NCBI GenBank assembly: GCA_944322545.1
Contig: CALUPF010000014.1
Coordinates: 1 to 64,000, forward strand
Source of the DNA: Candidatus Gastranaerophilales bacterium
Lineage (GTDB): Bacteria; Cyanobacteriota; Vampirovibrionia; Gastranaerophilales; Gastranaerophilaceae
Reading direction: 5' to 3'
Length of the DNA: 64,000 nucleotides
The notes under the pieces are model-generated. The model saw nothing but the letters and a program-made list of their open reading frames with translations, was not told where the DNA came from and did not search any database. Made by a program: the position numbers and the translations under genes. Positions 16,693-24,282 of the stretch are shown piece after piece (position 1 is the stretch's first letter; every line of letters starts with the position of its first letter).

Positions 16693-18051
16693 ATGAAAAA
16701 AATAGTTATTATTGGCGGAGTTGCCGCAGGTCCTAAAATTACAGCTAAACTACTAAGATCTGATTGTGATTGTCAGATTGATTTGTATACTGATGAAAAA
16801 TTGATATCATATTCTGCATGTGGTCTACCTTATTTTATAGAAGGACTTATAGAAGATCCTAATAGACTTATTGTTAGAAAGCCGGAACAATTTGAAGAGA
16901 AAGGCGCTAATATTCATCTTGGCAAAAGGTGTATAAAAATCCTTCCTGATGAACATGCTGTTTTAATTCAAGATGTGGATACTAAAGAAATAGAAAAAGT
17001 AAACTATGACAAATTAGCTATTTGTACTGGAGCAAGACCTATTGTTCCTTCAATTGAAAATATTGAATTAAAAAACATATTTACTTTACGTACAATTGAT
17101 GATGGTATTAAAATTCGTGAAAAACTTAGACATTCTAAAAAAGCAGTGATTGTGGGTGGTGGCTATATAGGTATAGAACTCCTTGAAGCTTTTTATTTAA
17201 ATGGTTTAGATGTTCATATGATTGAAATGAATGAACATATTTTGCCTATTTTTGATCCGGAGATAAGTGACATAATTAAAAATGAAATTATAAAAATGAG
17301 CAATGGCAAGGTGAGAATTATAACAAATGACGCTGTTGTTTCATTTTTAGGAGAAGACAAAGTAGAAAAAGTTGTAACGTCTAAGGGTGAGGTTATTGAT
17401 ACTGATTTTGTAGTGATTGCAGTAGGTGTGACACCAAATACTGAAATTGCAAAAGATGCTGGTATTGAATTAGGCGTTAGTAACGCAATAAGGGTTAACA
17501 ATAGAATGCAAACTTCTGCTACTGATATATACGCAGCAGGTGATTGTATTGAGAATTTTCATTTGGTTTCAAGAAATTATGCTTGGATTCCTCTTGGATC
17601 TTCTGCAAATAAAGAAGGTCGTTGTGCTGCAATTAATATAGCAGGCGGATATGATGCGTTACCAGGGGTTTTAGGTTCTGCTGTTACAAGGTATAATGGC
17701 TTTACTATGTCTTTGACAGGTCTAACTGAAACAGAGGCCAAAAAATTTGGTTTTGATGTAATTTCTTCTACCATGACTAAAAAAGATAAAGCTGGTTATA
17801 TGCCTGAAGCTGAAAATATTACAATAAAACTTGTAGTTGATAAGCGCTCTAGAAAAATTTTGGGAGCTCAGGGTATTGGATCTGGTGATGCTGATAAAAG
17901 GATTAACACAGTTGCTTCTGCTATCCAAGCTGAACAAACGGTAGATGATTTTTTACATTTGGATATGACCTATGCGCCACCATATTCAACTGCAGTTGAT
18001 CCATTATTGTCAGCAGCATTAGTTATTAACAATCAAATTTATAAAATATAA
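16693..18051 (+). CDS. CoA-disulfide reductase / NADH oxidase-like flavoprotein
   Basis: 452 aa FAD- and NAD(P)H-dependent oxidoreductase with a single redox cysteine. It has an FAD loop IGGVAAGPK (7-15), the active-site SACGLPYF with Cys43 in the CoADR/Nox position, a second Rossmann loop VGGGYIGIELLEAF near 153-166, the FAD aspartate in YAAGDC, and a C-terminal dimerisation domain. This group reduces CoA disulfide or O2 and helps anaerobes handle oxygen or thiol stress. Substrate cannot be decided by eye. It ends in a strong terminator. Confidence 0.85.
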   Translation: MKKIVIIGGVAAGPKITAKLLRSDCDCQIDLYTDEKLISYSACGLPYFIEGLIEDPNRLIVRKPEQFEEKGANIHLGKRCIKILPDEHAVLIQDVDTKEIEKVNYDKLAICTGARPIVPSIENIELKNIFTLRTIDDGIKIREKLRHSKKAVIVGGGYIGIELLEAFYLNGLDVHMIEMNEHILPIFDPEISDIIKNEIIKMSNGKVRIITNDAVVSFLGEDKVEKVVTSKGEVIDTDFVVIAVGVTPNTEIAKDAGIELGVSNAIRVNNRMQTSATDIYAAGDCIENFHLVSRNYAWIPLGSSANKEGRCAAINIAGGYDALPGVLGSAVTRYNGFTMSLTGLTETEAKKFGFDVISSTMTKKDKAGYMPEAENITIKLVVDKRSRKILGAQGIGSGDADKRINTVASAIQAEQTVDDFLHLDMTYAPPYSTAVDPLLSAALVINNQIYKI

Positions 18052-18079
18052 AAAACAGCTTCATTAGAAGCTGTTTTTT
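18051..18079 (+). terminator. Rho-independent terminator
   Basis: A perfect 12-bp stem (18051-18062 with 18067-18078) closes a 4-base loop and ends in six T residues. It begins on the last base of the flavoprotein stop codon. The A-rich left arm could also let it work in the opposite direction. Confidence 0.9.
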
Positions 18080-18231
18080 GTTTCCCCAAATCTAGTATTG
18101 CTTAATTATTTTTGTTTTCCTCTATTAGTCCGTTTTGCTTTTATTTGTTTTCTCTATTAGTCTAGTTTGCGTTTGTTTTAATTTTCCCCAATCAGTAGCT
18201 TTGCCTCTAGTTTTTATTAGTCAAGCAGTGC
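18080..18231. repeat. Five degenerate repeats with 33-34 bp period beside a ribbon-helix-helix gene
   Basis: Five related units begin near 18080, 18114, 18147, 18181 and 18210, giving steps of 34, 33, 34 and 29 bp. Each follows the pattern pyrimidine-rich TTTTCC(CC) - AATC/ATTAGTC - TAGT - TTGC. The last unit runs into the final codons and stop of the ribbon-helix-helix gene (stop at 18217-18219). The units do not stay in one reading frame and contain stops, so they are not coding repeats. The near-helical phasing resembles iteron or operator arrays. Confidence 0.55.
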
Positions 18232-18405
18232 TTCTAAGATATTAGCGTTTTTAGCTGCTAATGAATTTTCTCTAACTTTTTGTTTGTGAATATATGTTCT
18301 TAATGCTTCTCTGATTAATTCGCTTCTTGTACGATTTTCAGTTTCAGCAACTCCATCAATTTTGTTTAAAAATTCTTCGGGCATTGAAATTAAAACTCTT
18401 GCCAT
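18217..18405 (-). CDS. Ribbon-helix-helix (CopG/Arc-type) DNA-binding protein
   Basis: 62 aa. MARVLISMPEEFLNKID supplies the beta strand and first helix, and RTRSELIREALRTYI the second helix, the classic RHH fold that binds DNA as a dimer. The ATG at 18405 is preferred over 18411 because GGAGGA lies 7 bases from it and only 1 base from the upstream ATG. Such proteins act as antitoxins, plasmid regulators or nickel-type repressors. No toxin gene adjoins it. The repeat array overlapping its 3' end is a candidate binding site. Confidence 0.8.
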   Translation of the reverse strand: MARVLISMPEEFLNKIDGVAETENRTRSELIREALRTYIHKQKVRENSLAAKNANILEALLD

Positions 18406-18454
18406 GTTCATTCCTCCAATATAAATTCTGTAATCTCTTTTGTGGTTTGGGTTT

Positions 18455-18470
18455 GGAGTTGTTTAACTCC
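18455..18470. promoter_or_regulatory. Palindrome upstream of the RHH gene
   Basis: GGAGTT-GTTT-AACTCC is a perfect 6-bp inverted repeat with a 4-base spacer, about 50 bp upstream of the RHH start on the minus strand. It could be an operator for the RHH or XRE regulator, or a short hairpin in the gap between the two regulator genes. No clear promoter boxes were fixed. Confidence 0.3.
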
Positions 18471-18599
18471 TTACTCTTATATAAAGTATTTTTTGTATAA
18501 TAAATTGCTAAAATTTATCTACAAAATATATACTAAAAAATCAGAATCCAATAAAATCAAGCTTCTTTGTGGTTTACAAAACTTAATATTGGTTCATTT

Positions 18600-18866
18600 C
18601 TATTTTTCGTCTATAAAATTTATAGAATCTTGTACTTTATTTTCTATTTCTTTTATCAAATCTGATAGTGGTATTTCAAGAGCTTCTGCCATTCTCCACA
18701 AAGTTGAGAATTGGGGGTCTTTTTTTCCTTTTTCTACATCAGACCATAATGACTTTGCAAGCATTATTTCATTAGAAATCAAGCTAATAGATTTTTTGTT
18801 AGCTTTTCTATGTTTTTTTATTATTGATGCTAGAATTTTTTGTAGTTTTTCTTTATTACCTTGCAT
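18600..18866 (-). CDS. XRE-family helix-turn-helix transcriptional regulator
   Basis: 88 aa with a single HTH_3 domain. The segment ISLISNEIMLAKSLWSDVEKGKKDPQFSTLWRMAEAL reads as the five-helix Cro/CI fold, with EKGKKDP in the usual loop after the recognition helix. No signal-sensing domain is present. The ATG has no Shine-Dalgarno sequence, and a GATAAT lies seven bases upstream, so a leaderless transcript is possible but unproven. A palindrome just upstream suggests autoregulation. Confidence 0.82.
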   Translation of the reverse strand: MQGNKEKLQKILASIIKKHRKANKKSISLISNEIMLAKSLWSDVEKGKKDPQFSTLWRMAEALEIPLSDLIKEIENKVQDSINFIDEK

Positions 18867-18871
18867 GCTAA

Positions 18872-18889
18872 ATATTATCGTGCTAATAT
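18872..18889. promoter_or_regulatory. Candidate XRE operator palindrome
   Basis: ATATTA-TCGTGC-TAATAT is a perfect 6-bp inverted repeat with a 6-bp spacer, starting 5 bp upstream of the XRE start codon. It lies in the intergenic region shared with the plus-strand glycosyltransferase, so one bound regulator could affect both genes. A second short inverted repeat GTTC...GAAC follows at about 18899-18914. Confidence 0.4.
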
Positions 18890-18950
18890 CTGATAAGTTG
18901 TTCGCGTATTAGAACAAAAAATGTTGGATAATATTGTAGGTATTGAGATG

Positions 18951-19850
18951 CAGGATAAAATTTTAATTGGTATTGGAACTTATAAAAGAAATGAAATGCT
19001 TAGTTTTGCTCTTGAAAATATTTCTAAGCTAATAGTTCCTGAAAATTGTACTATTGAAGTCGTGATTTCTGATAATAATCTAAACAAAGAAGCATTTAGT
19101 GTTTTTAATCATGCTTTAAGTTATTTTCCATTCACACTTCATTATTCTCATACTCCTGAAAAAAGTATTGCAGCTGTCAGAAATGCTGTTTTGAAAAAAG
19201 CTTTAGAAATAGATGCTCAATATGTAGCTTTTTTAGATGATGATGAGTATCCTAAACCTGATTGGATTTTAGAATTGTATAAAACATTAACTGTTTATTC
19301 TGCTGATGCATCAACTAGTGCGCCTGTTCCAATAGAAGATGGGAAAGAACAATTACTGCCATATAATGTACGACGAAGAAAAACTGGTGATATACGAAAA
19401 TTATGTATTACAAATAGTGTCTTGTTCAAAATTGAAATTGTAAAAGATTCTAATATTTGGTTTGATACATCATATGGTCTTATGACCGGTGAAGATATTG
19501 ATTTTTTTACAAGAGCAAAAATAGCCGGTTATAAGTTCGTGTGGTGTGAAAAGACTCTTATATATGAGCATGTTCAAAAAAATAGAGAATCTTTGAGTTG
19601 GAAAATTGACAGAGCTTTCAATAATGGATATTTAACTATTTTCATTGCAAAAAAATACAAGGCTAATATAAAATCAAAGTATTTTAAAACTGTTATAGAT
19701 ATTTGTATTTTTTCTTTTATTTATATTATTTCATTTATTTTTCCTAAAAAATATAATGAAAAATGTTTGATTAAATTATTTAATTGCTTTGGAAAACTTA
19801 ACAGTTTTTATACAGAAGGTGCTTACACTCATTATAAAAGAAACGATTAG
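18951..19850 (+). CDS. Family 2 glycosyltransferase
   Basis: About 299 aa GT-A fold enzyme. ILIGIGTYKRNEML is the N-terminal nucleotide-binding strand, VVISDNN the second motif, and FLDDDEYPKPDW the DXD metal/nucleotide motif. GEDIDFFTRAKIAGY is the acceptor-side segment. A hydrophobic stretch near the C-terminus (IFSFIYIISFIF) may anchor it to the membrane. An in-frame ATG at 18921 would add 10 residues outside the family start. The stop overlaps the convergent murT by four bases. A surface polysaccharide role is inferred; acceptor and sugar are unknown. Confidence 0.82.
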   Translation, partial: QDKILIGIGTYKRNEMLSFALENISKLIVPENCTIEVVISDNNLNKEAFSVFNHALSYFPFTLHYSHTPEKSIAAVRNAVLKKALEIDAQYVAFLDDDEYPKPDWILELYKTLTVYSADASTSAPVPIEDGKEQLLPYNVRRRKTGDIRKLCITNSVLFKIEIVKDSNIWFDTSYGLMTGEDIDFFTRAKIAGYKFVWCEKTLIYEHVQKNRESLSWKIDRAFNNGYLTIFIAKKYKANIKSKYFKTVIDICIFSFIYIISFIFPKKYNEKCLIKLFNCFGKLNSFYTEGAYTHYKRND

Positions 19851-21208
19851 TCTTTTTTTAGGATTTTTTGCATTTCTAAAAGAGCTGTATATGTGGGCAT
19901 TATAATTAGTTGTTGTTCTTCTTCAATAGAGTCTAAACAATAATTTATTGCTGTTTTTATTTCATTTTTTACTTCTATTTTCTCAGTAGGAAAACCTGCA
20001 TATTTGAGTCTTGTTGCCATGTCATATGCTCTTTCCCCACTTACTATAATGTTGTTTGGATAATTTTTAAGCAGTTCAAAATCTGCATCCCAAAGCCAAG
20101 AGACATCTCGACCATCTGCATAATTATCATTGATAATGATTAAAAGTTTTGCTGCAGCATTTTGATTCACAGTCCTCAATACTTCAGATGCGCCAGTTGG
20201 GTTTTTGATGAGTTGAATAAGAAGGTTTTTGTTTTTTATTCTTAATTTTTCAGCTCTTCCAAAAACTGATTGATAAGTGTTTAGACCTTCTTGTATATCA
20301 GAGTATTCAATATCTAGTTTTTTAGCTGCTGTAATTGCTGCAAGAGCGTTATATGCATTGTAAAGTCCAACCAGGTTTGTTTTATAGCACTCTTCTTTCC
20401 CGTTTTTATCTTTTATATATATATCAGAAAAATCATCATATATTACCGCATAGGCTTTATTTTCCGGTTCTGGTCTTTGTTTTTTACAATTTTCACAGTA
20501 GTAATGACCAATATGTGCATAATATCTTTTTTGATATGACAATGGAGTTCCACAGCTACAATTCACTGCTTCTGGTGGGGCTTGAGAAGCTTGTATGTTA
20601 TTTTTGTATGTGATTTCATCAAAACCGTAGTATATTTTTTCATTATCTTTAGCTAGATCTGAAAGCATTGGATCATCTGCATTTATGAAAACTTTTAGTT
20701 TTGGATTTTTTGAAATTGCTTCTTGGATTTTTTTCGCTGTTGTGTCTAATTCGCCATATCTATCTAGTTGATCTCTAAAAAGATTTGTAACTAGTAAATA
20801 GTTTGCATTTAAAAAGTCATAAAGCTTTGTAAGATAAGCTTCATCAGATTCTAATACGGCATAATCGAATTTTGTGAATGGCTTATAATTAACAGCTAGA
20901 GAACTTGCTATTCCTGATAGCATGTTTGCACCTTTTTCATTATGCAATACAGTGTGTTTTGATGATTTTAAGATATGTGCTAAAAGACCAGCTGTTGTTG
21001 TTTTTCCGTTAGTTCCGGTTATTGTGACTATACTTTTTTCACAATATTTAGATAAAAATGATAAAAAGTTATCTGAAATTTTTAAAGCAACAAGTCCAGG
21101 TAGTGAAGTTCCTGCACTTTTTATTGCATGAAGTCCTTTATTTATTGCTTTTGCTGTAAATAATCCTGTATAAAATTTTATTTTGTCCGTATTTTTATTC
21201 TGTTCCAT
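19847..21208 (-). CDS. murT: MurT-like Mur ligase (lipid II isoglutaminyl synthase subunit)
   Basis: 453 aa. The Mur ligase core has an ATP loop TGTNGKTT at about 64-71. Inserted cysteines C217, C219, C238 and C241 form the Cys4 zinc ribbon typical of MurT, and a C-terminal DUF1727-like domain carries NDNYADGRDVSWLWD. MurT with the glutaminase GatD amidates the D-Glu of lipid II. GatD, normally the next gene, is absent on both sides: the gene is convergent with a glycosyltransferase and divergent from folC (56 bp). GatD may be elsewhere, or this may be a MurT homologue with another partner. Confidence 0.88.
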   Translation of the reverse strand: MEQNKNTDKIKFYTGLFTAKAINKGLHAIKSAGTSLPGLVALKISDNFLSFLSKYCEKSIVTITGTNGKTTTAGLLAHILKSSKHTVLHNEKGANMLSGIASSLAVNYKPFTKFDYAVLESDEAYLTKLYDFLNANYLLVTNLFRDQLDRYGELDTTAKKIQEAISKNPKLKVFINADDPMLSDLAKDNEKIYYGFDEITYKNNIQASQAPPEAVNCSCGTPLSYQKRYYAHIGHYYCENCKKQRPEPENKAYAVIYDDFSDIYIKDKNGKEECYKTNLVGLYNAYNALAAITAAKKLDIEYSDIQEGLNTYQSVFGRAEKLRIKNKNLLIQLIKNPTGASEVLRTVNQNAAAKLLIIINDNYADGRDVSWLWDADFELLKNYPNNIIVSGERAYDMATRLKYAGFPTEKIEVKNEIKTAINYCLDSIEEEQQLIIMPTYTALLEMQKILKKD

Positions 21209-21264
21209 AGGTAAAATTATAACTTAAAATGAACATTCGTGTAAGTTCGTGATTAAATTATTAT

Positions 21265-22536
21265 ATGGAAACAGAATATCAAAAAGCAGTAAATTTAATT
21301 ACATCTAGGGAAAAGTTTCATATTTGTCTAGGTTTGGAAAGAATATCAAAAGCTCTTGAGTTGCTTGGCAATCCTCAAGATAATTTGAAAATAATTCATG
21401 TTGCAGGAACAAATGGCAAGGGTTCTGTTTGTGCTATTTTATCAAAAATTCTAACATCAGCTGGGTATAAAACAGGGCTTTATACAAGTCCTCATATTTT
21501 AGAATACACAGAAAGAATAAAAATAAACCAAAGAAATATCTTAAAAAGTGATTTTGCTGATTTAATTGATAAAGTTTCAAAGGTAGCTAAAACTAATGAT
21601 ATTTATCTTACAGAGTTCGAGCTTTTAACTGCTGTTGCTTTTAAATATTTTGCAGACAAAGAAGTTGATATTTGCATACTAGAAACAGGTTTAGGTGGCA
21701 GATTAGATGCGACTTCAGCTATAAAATCAAATGTTTTATCTGTTATTACATCAATTAGTCTTGATCATACAGACAGACTTGGTGATACAATCGAAAAAAT
21801 TGCTTTTGAAAAAGCAGGGATTATTAAACCAAATGAGCCTGTTTTAGTAAGTAAAGACAATAAAGGTTATGCAACTATTGAAAAAGTTGCTATGGAGAAA
21901 AATAGCGAGCTCATATCTCCTGCTTCAAAAGTGGAACTCAGTTTTGAAGATGGGAAAAATTACGCCATATTTGATGATAAAAAATTTGAATTTGGTTTGT
22001 TAGGTCTTTGGCAATCTGAGAATTTGGAGCTTGTAATTGAAGCAGTTAAATATTTGAATAAAATAGGTTATGAAATTTCGGAAAATGCTTTAAAACTAGG
22101 ATTAAAGGATGTTTTTTGGATGTGTCGGATGCAATATATTCCAAAGTATAATCTTCTAATTGATGGAACTCACAATCCTGATGGCGCTAGAGTTTTAAAA
22201 GATAGTATAGATTATTATTTTCCGGATAAAAAAAGAGTTTGGATTTATGGTGCTTTGACGACTAAGGATTATAAGTCTGTCATGAATACTTTGTTCGATT
22301 TGAATAAAGATGAGATATTTTTCTATGATTTTGAGTATAAAAATAGCGCTAAATTCGATGAATTAAATGATATTGTTAAGGTTGCCAAGCCAATAAAACA
22401 AAAAGCTTTGGAATATTTAGTTTGTGAAAATAAAGAAAAGCTAATCATTATTTCAGGCTCTTTTTATATGATTGGAGACATATTCAATTCAAGTTCGTTT
22501 TTTCAAAATATTGCCGAGTTGGTTAATATCATATAA
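21265..22536 (+). CDS. folC: Folylpolyglutamate synthase / dihydrofolate synthase
   Basis: 423 aa Mur-ligase-superfamily enzyme that adds glutamate to dihydropteroate or folates. HVAGTNGKGSV (45-55) is the ATP loop, YTSPHILEYTERI the folate-binding region, ILETGLGGRLDATS and SISLDHTDRLGDT the metal and omega-loop motifs, and DGTHNPDGA the C-terminal signature. Divergent from murT, so the 56-bp gap must hold both promoters. No ribosome binding site is evident. Confidence 0.93.
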   Translation: METEYQKAVNLITSREKFHICLGLERISKALELLGNPQDNLKIIHVAGTNGKGSVCAILSKILTSAGYKTGLYTSPHILEYTERIKINQRNILKSDFADLIDKVSKVAKTNDIYLTEFELLTAVAFKYFADKEVDICILETGLGGRLDATSAIKSNVLSVITSISLDHTDRLGDTIEKIAFEKAGIIKPNEPVLVSKDNKGYATIEKVAMEKNSELISPASKVELSFEDGKNYAIFDDKKFEFGLLGLWQSENLELVIEAVKYLNKIGYEISENALKLGLKDVFWMCRMQYIPKYNLLIDGTHNPDGARVLKDSIDYYFPDKKRVWIYGALTTKDYKSVMNTLFDLNKDEIFFYDFEYKNSAKFDELNDIVKVAKPIKQKALEYLVCENKEKLIIISGSFYMIGDIFNSSSFFQNIAELVNII

Positions 22537-22604
22537 ACCTTTAGTCGTTGATAATGACATGTGTTAAAACTTTTTACCCCATTAGAGAAAGGATAGGTTT
22601 AGGC

Positions 22605-23291
22605 ATGTTAACTACAGTCGAGCAAAGCAATGAATTAATCAAAGTAGTTATTGTTGAGGATTACAAATTAACAAGGGTTGGGCTTCGTTCTACGATTAAT
22701 GAATTTGAAAATATAAAGGTTGTAGGTGAAGCAGAAGATGCAATTAAAGGTCTTGAGATTATTGAAAAAGAAAAACCACAAGTTGTTTTAATGGATTTGG
22801 GTTTACCTGAAATGAACGGTATTGAAGCGACTCAAAAAGTTAGAGAAGTTTCTCCTGAAACAAGAGTAATTATTTTAACTTCTCATGACAGAGAAGAAGA
22901 AGTCTTGGCCGCATTAGGGTCAGGTGCTTCAGCATATTGCTTAAAAGATATTGATCCTAAAACACTTTCTAATGTAATAAGAAACGTTGCAAAAGGCGCT
23001 TGTTGGTTAGATTCTGCTATTGCTCAAGTTGCTTTGAATCTTTTCCCTAAGCCTGAAAATACAAGTCTTCAAAATGGCATGGAAATTTCTGATGCTCGTG
23101 CTCAATTGACGGAACGAGAATTTGAAGTTTTAAGACTTTTGGTAAAAGGTAAAAGTAACACTGAGATAGCTAAAGAGCTTATTGTTTCTGTTCATACTGC
23201 AAAAGCTCATGTATGCAGCATCTTGCAAAAACTTTGCGTTGATGATAGAGTGCAAGCAGCAGTAAAAGCTATTAAAGAAAATATTATCTAA
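22605..23291 (+). CDS. NarL/LuxR-family response regulator
   Basis: About 228 aa. The N-terminal receiver shows VVIVEDYKLTRVGLR, the phospho-acceptor in VVLMDLGLPEMNG, ILTSHD and YCLKDID. The C-terminal LuxR-type helix-turn-helix is LTEREFEVLRLLVKGKSNTEIAKEL plus SVHTAKAHV. The open frame reaches back to 22548, but ATG 22605 fits the receiver start and has an AGG-containing upstream region. No cognate kinase is adjacent. Such regulators are frequent in cyanobacterial relatives; target genes are unknown. Confidence 0.88.
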   Translation: MLTTVEQSNELIKVVIVEDYKLTRVGLRSTINEFENIKVVGEAEDAIKGLEIIEKEKPQVVLMDLGLPEMNGIEATQKVREVSPETRVIILTSHDREEEVLAALGSGASAYCLKDIDPKTLSNVIRNVAKGACWLDSAIAQVALNLFPKPENTSLQNGMEISDARAQLTEREFEVLRLLVKGKSNTEIAKELIVSVHTAKAHVCSILQKLCVDDRVQAAVKAIKENII

Positions 23292-23323
23292 TTTATTATT
23301 TAGGATAATAAAAACACTAGCAG

Positions 23324-23357
23324 CCCGTTTTTTTTATAAAAAACGGGTTTAATTTTT
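23324..23357. terminator. Bidirectional rho-independent terminator
   Basis: A 10-bp stem CCCGTTTTTT/AAAAAACGGG (23324-23333 with 23338-23347) has a 4-base loop and is followed on the plus strand by a T-rich tail. It lies between the convergent NarL-type regulator and the receiver protein gene, and can serve both. Confidence 0.8.
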
Positions 23358-23963
23358 TTCACAATAGTCAATAAGTTCTTTTTGCCAGTCGTCAACTTTT
23401 TCTATATTACAATCTGCACCTTTTTTCATGCATAACTGACGATGTTCTCTTTTTGAGGAAGCTGTCATTACCCCAATGACCGTATTGTTTTCATTCATTT
23501 TTGAAAGTTTAACAAGCTCATCTAAAAGAATAAAACCTTCTCTGTCAGTAGGAATAAATAAGTCCATTATAACTAGGTTAAAATTATGTTTTTTGTATTT
23601 TGTAATTGCATCATATATTTCTTTAGCAATTGTAACTTCATATCCTAAGTTTCTAAACATGACACCTAGTTGATAAGTAATTACCCCTAAATCGTCAACA
23701 ATAAGGATATTTTTTCCATTGTATTGCTCATCGATTTCATTTTGAACATCTGATTTTGTCTGAATCTTGCCATGCGAAGAATTAGAAGCTGTTTCTGAAG
23801 CTTCAGTTTTAATTCTTTCCATTTTTCTTTTAATATCAAGAATTAAATCCTTCAATAAATCCAAGTTGATATTTTTTTCTCCAGGTGGAATTTTATCAAC
23901 AAGTCCATATAGGGATTCTAAAAACTCTGTATCTACTTCAATTGTTCTTTTTGTTTCACTCAT
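23349..23963 (-). CDS. Receiver-domain protein with N-terminal helical region
   Basis: 204 aa. Residues 1-80 are charged and probably helical or flexible. Residues 85-204 form a canonical receiver: ILIVDDLG, phospho-acceptor in LVIMDLFIP, VMTASSK and a C-terminal Lys (NIEKVDD). There is no DNA-binding or enzymatic output domain, so it probably signals by protein contact, as CheY-like proteins do. Its ATG lies 4 bp after the stop of a 77-aa ORF and has an AAAGGA site, so the two are co-transcribed. It lies downstream of the kinase/HD-GYP genes. Confidence 0.8.
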   Translation of the reverse strand: MSETKRTIEVDTEFLESLYGLVDKIPPGEKNINLDLLKDLILDIKRKMERIKTEASETASNSSHGKIQTKSDVQNEIDEQYNGKNILIVDDLGVITYQLGVMFRNLGYEVTIAKEIYDAITKYKKHNFNLVIMDLFIPTDREGFILLDELVKLSKMNENNTVIGVMTASSKREHRQLCMKKGADCNIEKVDDWQKELIDYCEKN

Positions 23964-23967
23964 TCCT

Positions 23968-24201
23968 TTATAATAGCATATTATTAGATTTGTGAAATAG
24001 TTTTTCTATATTAATTATCATTTTGTTTAGATAATTTTTATTTGTTGTTATTTTTTTTCGCGTTGTAATATTATCCAAAATTTTTATAATTTGTTTTTCC
24101 GAAAGATTTAAATGCTTTTGAAGATCAGAAAGATATTTTTTTAAGTATTTTTCTGCAATTTGTGTATTATTATCTTTTTTATTTAAAAGATTTTCACGCA
24201 T
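23968..24201 (-). CDS. Small helical protein of unknown function, upstream of a receiver gene
   Basis: 77 aa, Lys/Asn-rich, with repeated Leu/Ile spacing that suggests two or three amphipathic helices (AEKYLKKYLSDLQKHLNLSEKQIIKILDN). A strong AAAGGAG lies 6 bases before the ATG, and the receiver gene follows at once. No family was recognised. A partner or phosphotransfer-adaptor role for the receiver is a guess from coupling only; there is no obvious Hpt histidine motif. Confidence 0.6.
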   Translation of the reverse strand: MRENLLNKKDNNTQIAEKYLKKYLSDLQKHLNLSEKQIIKILDNITTRKKITTNKNYLNKMIINIEKLFHKSNNMLL

Positions 24202-24282
24202 TTTAACTCCTTTATTTCTATATGATATAAAGAAGCAAATTTAAAAACATTGTCATAAAGAGTAATAGTGATTTGATAAATA

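Noticed and set aside
18080-18231. CRISPR array
   Set aside because: The units are degenerate and have no unique spacers of constant length between exact repeats; no cas genes are near.
18217-18866. RHH and XRE genes as a toxin-antitoxin module
   Set aside because: Two DNA-binding genes separated by 188 bp have no adjacent toxin-like ORF on either strand, so the toxin-antitoxin reading is not supported.
18442-18912. 156-codon plus-strand ORF across the XRE gene
   Set aside because: It is antisense to a clear HTH gene, very Phe/Ile/Ser-rich and has no ribosome binding site, so it is a shadow.
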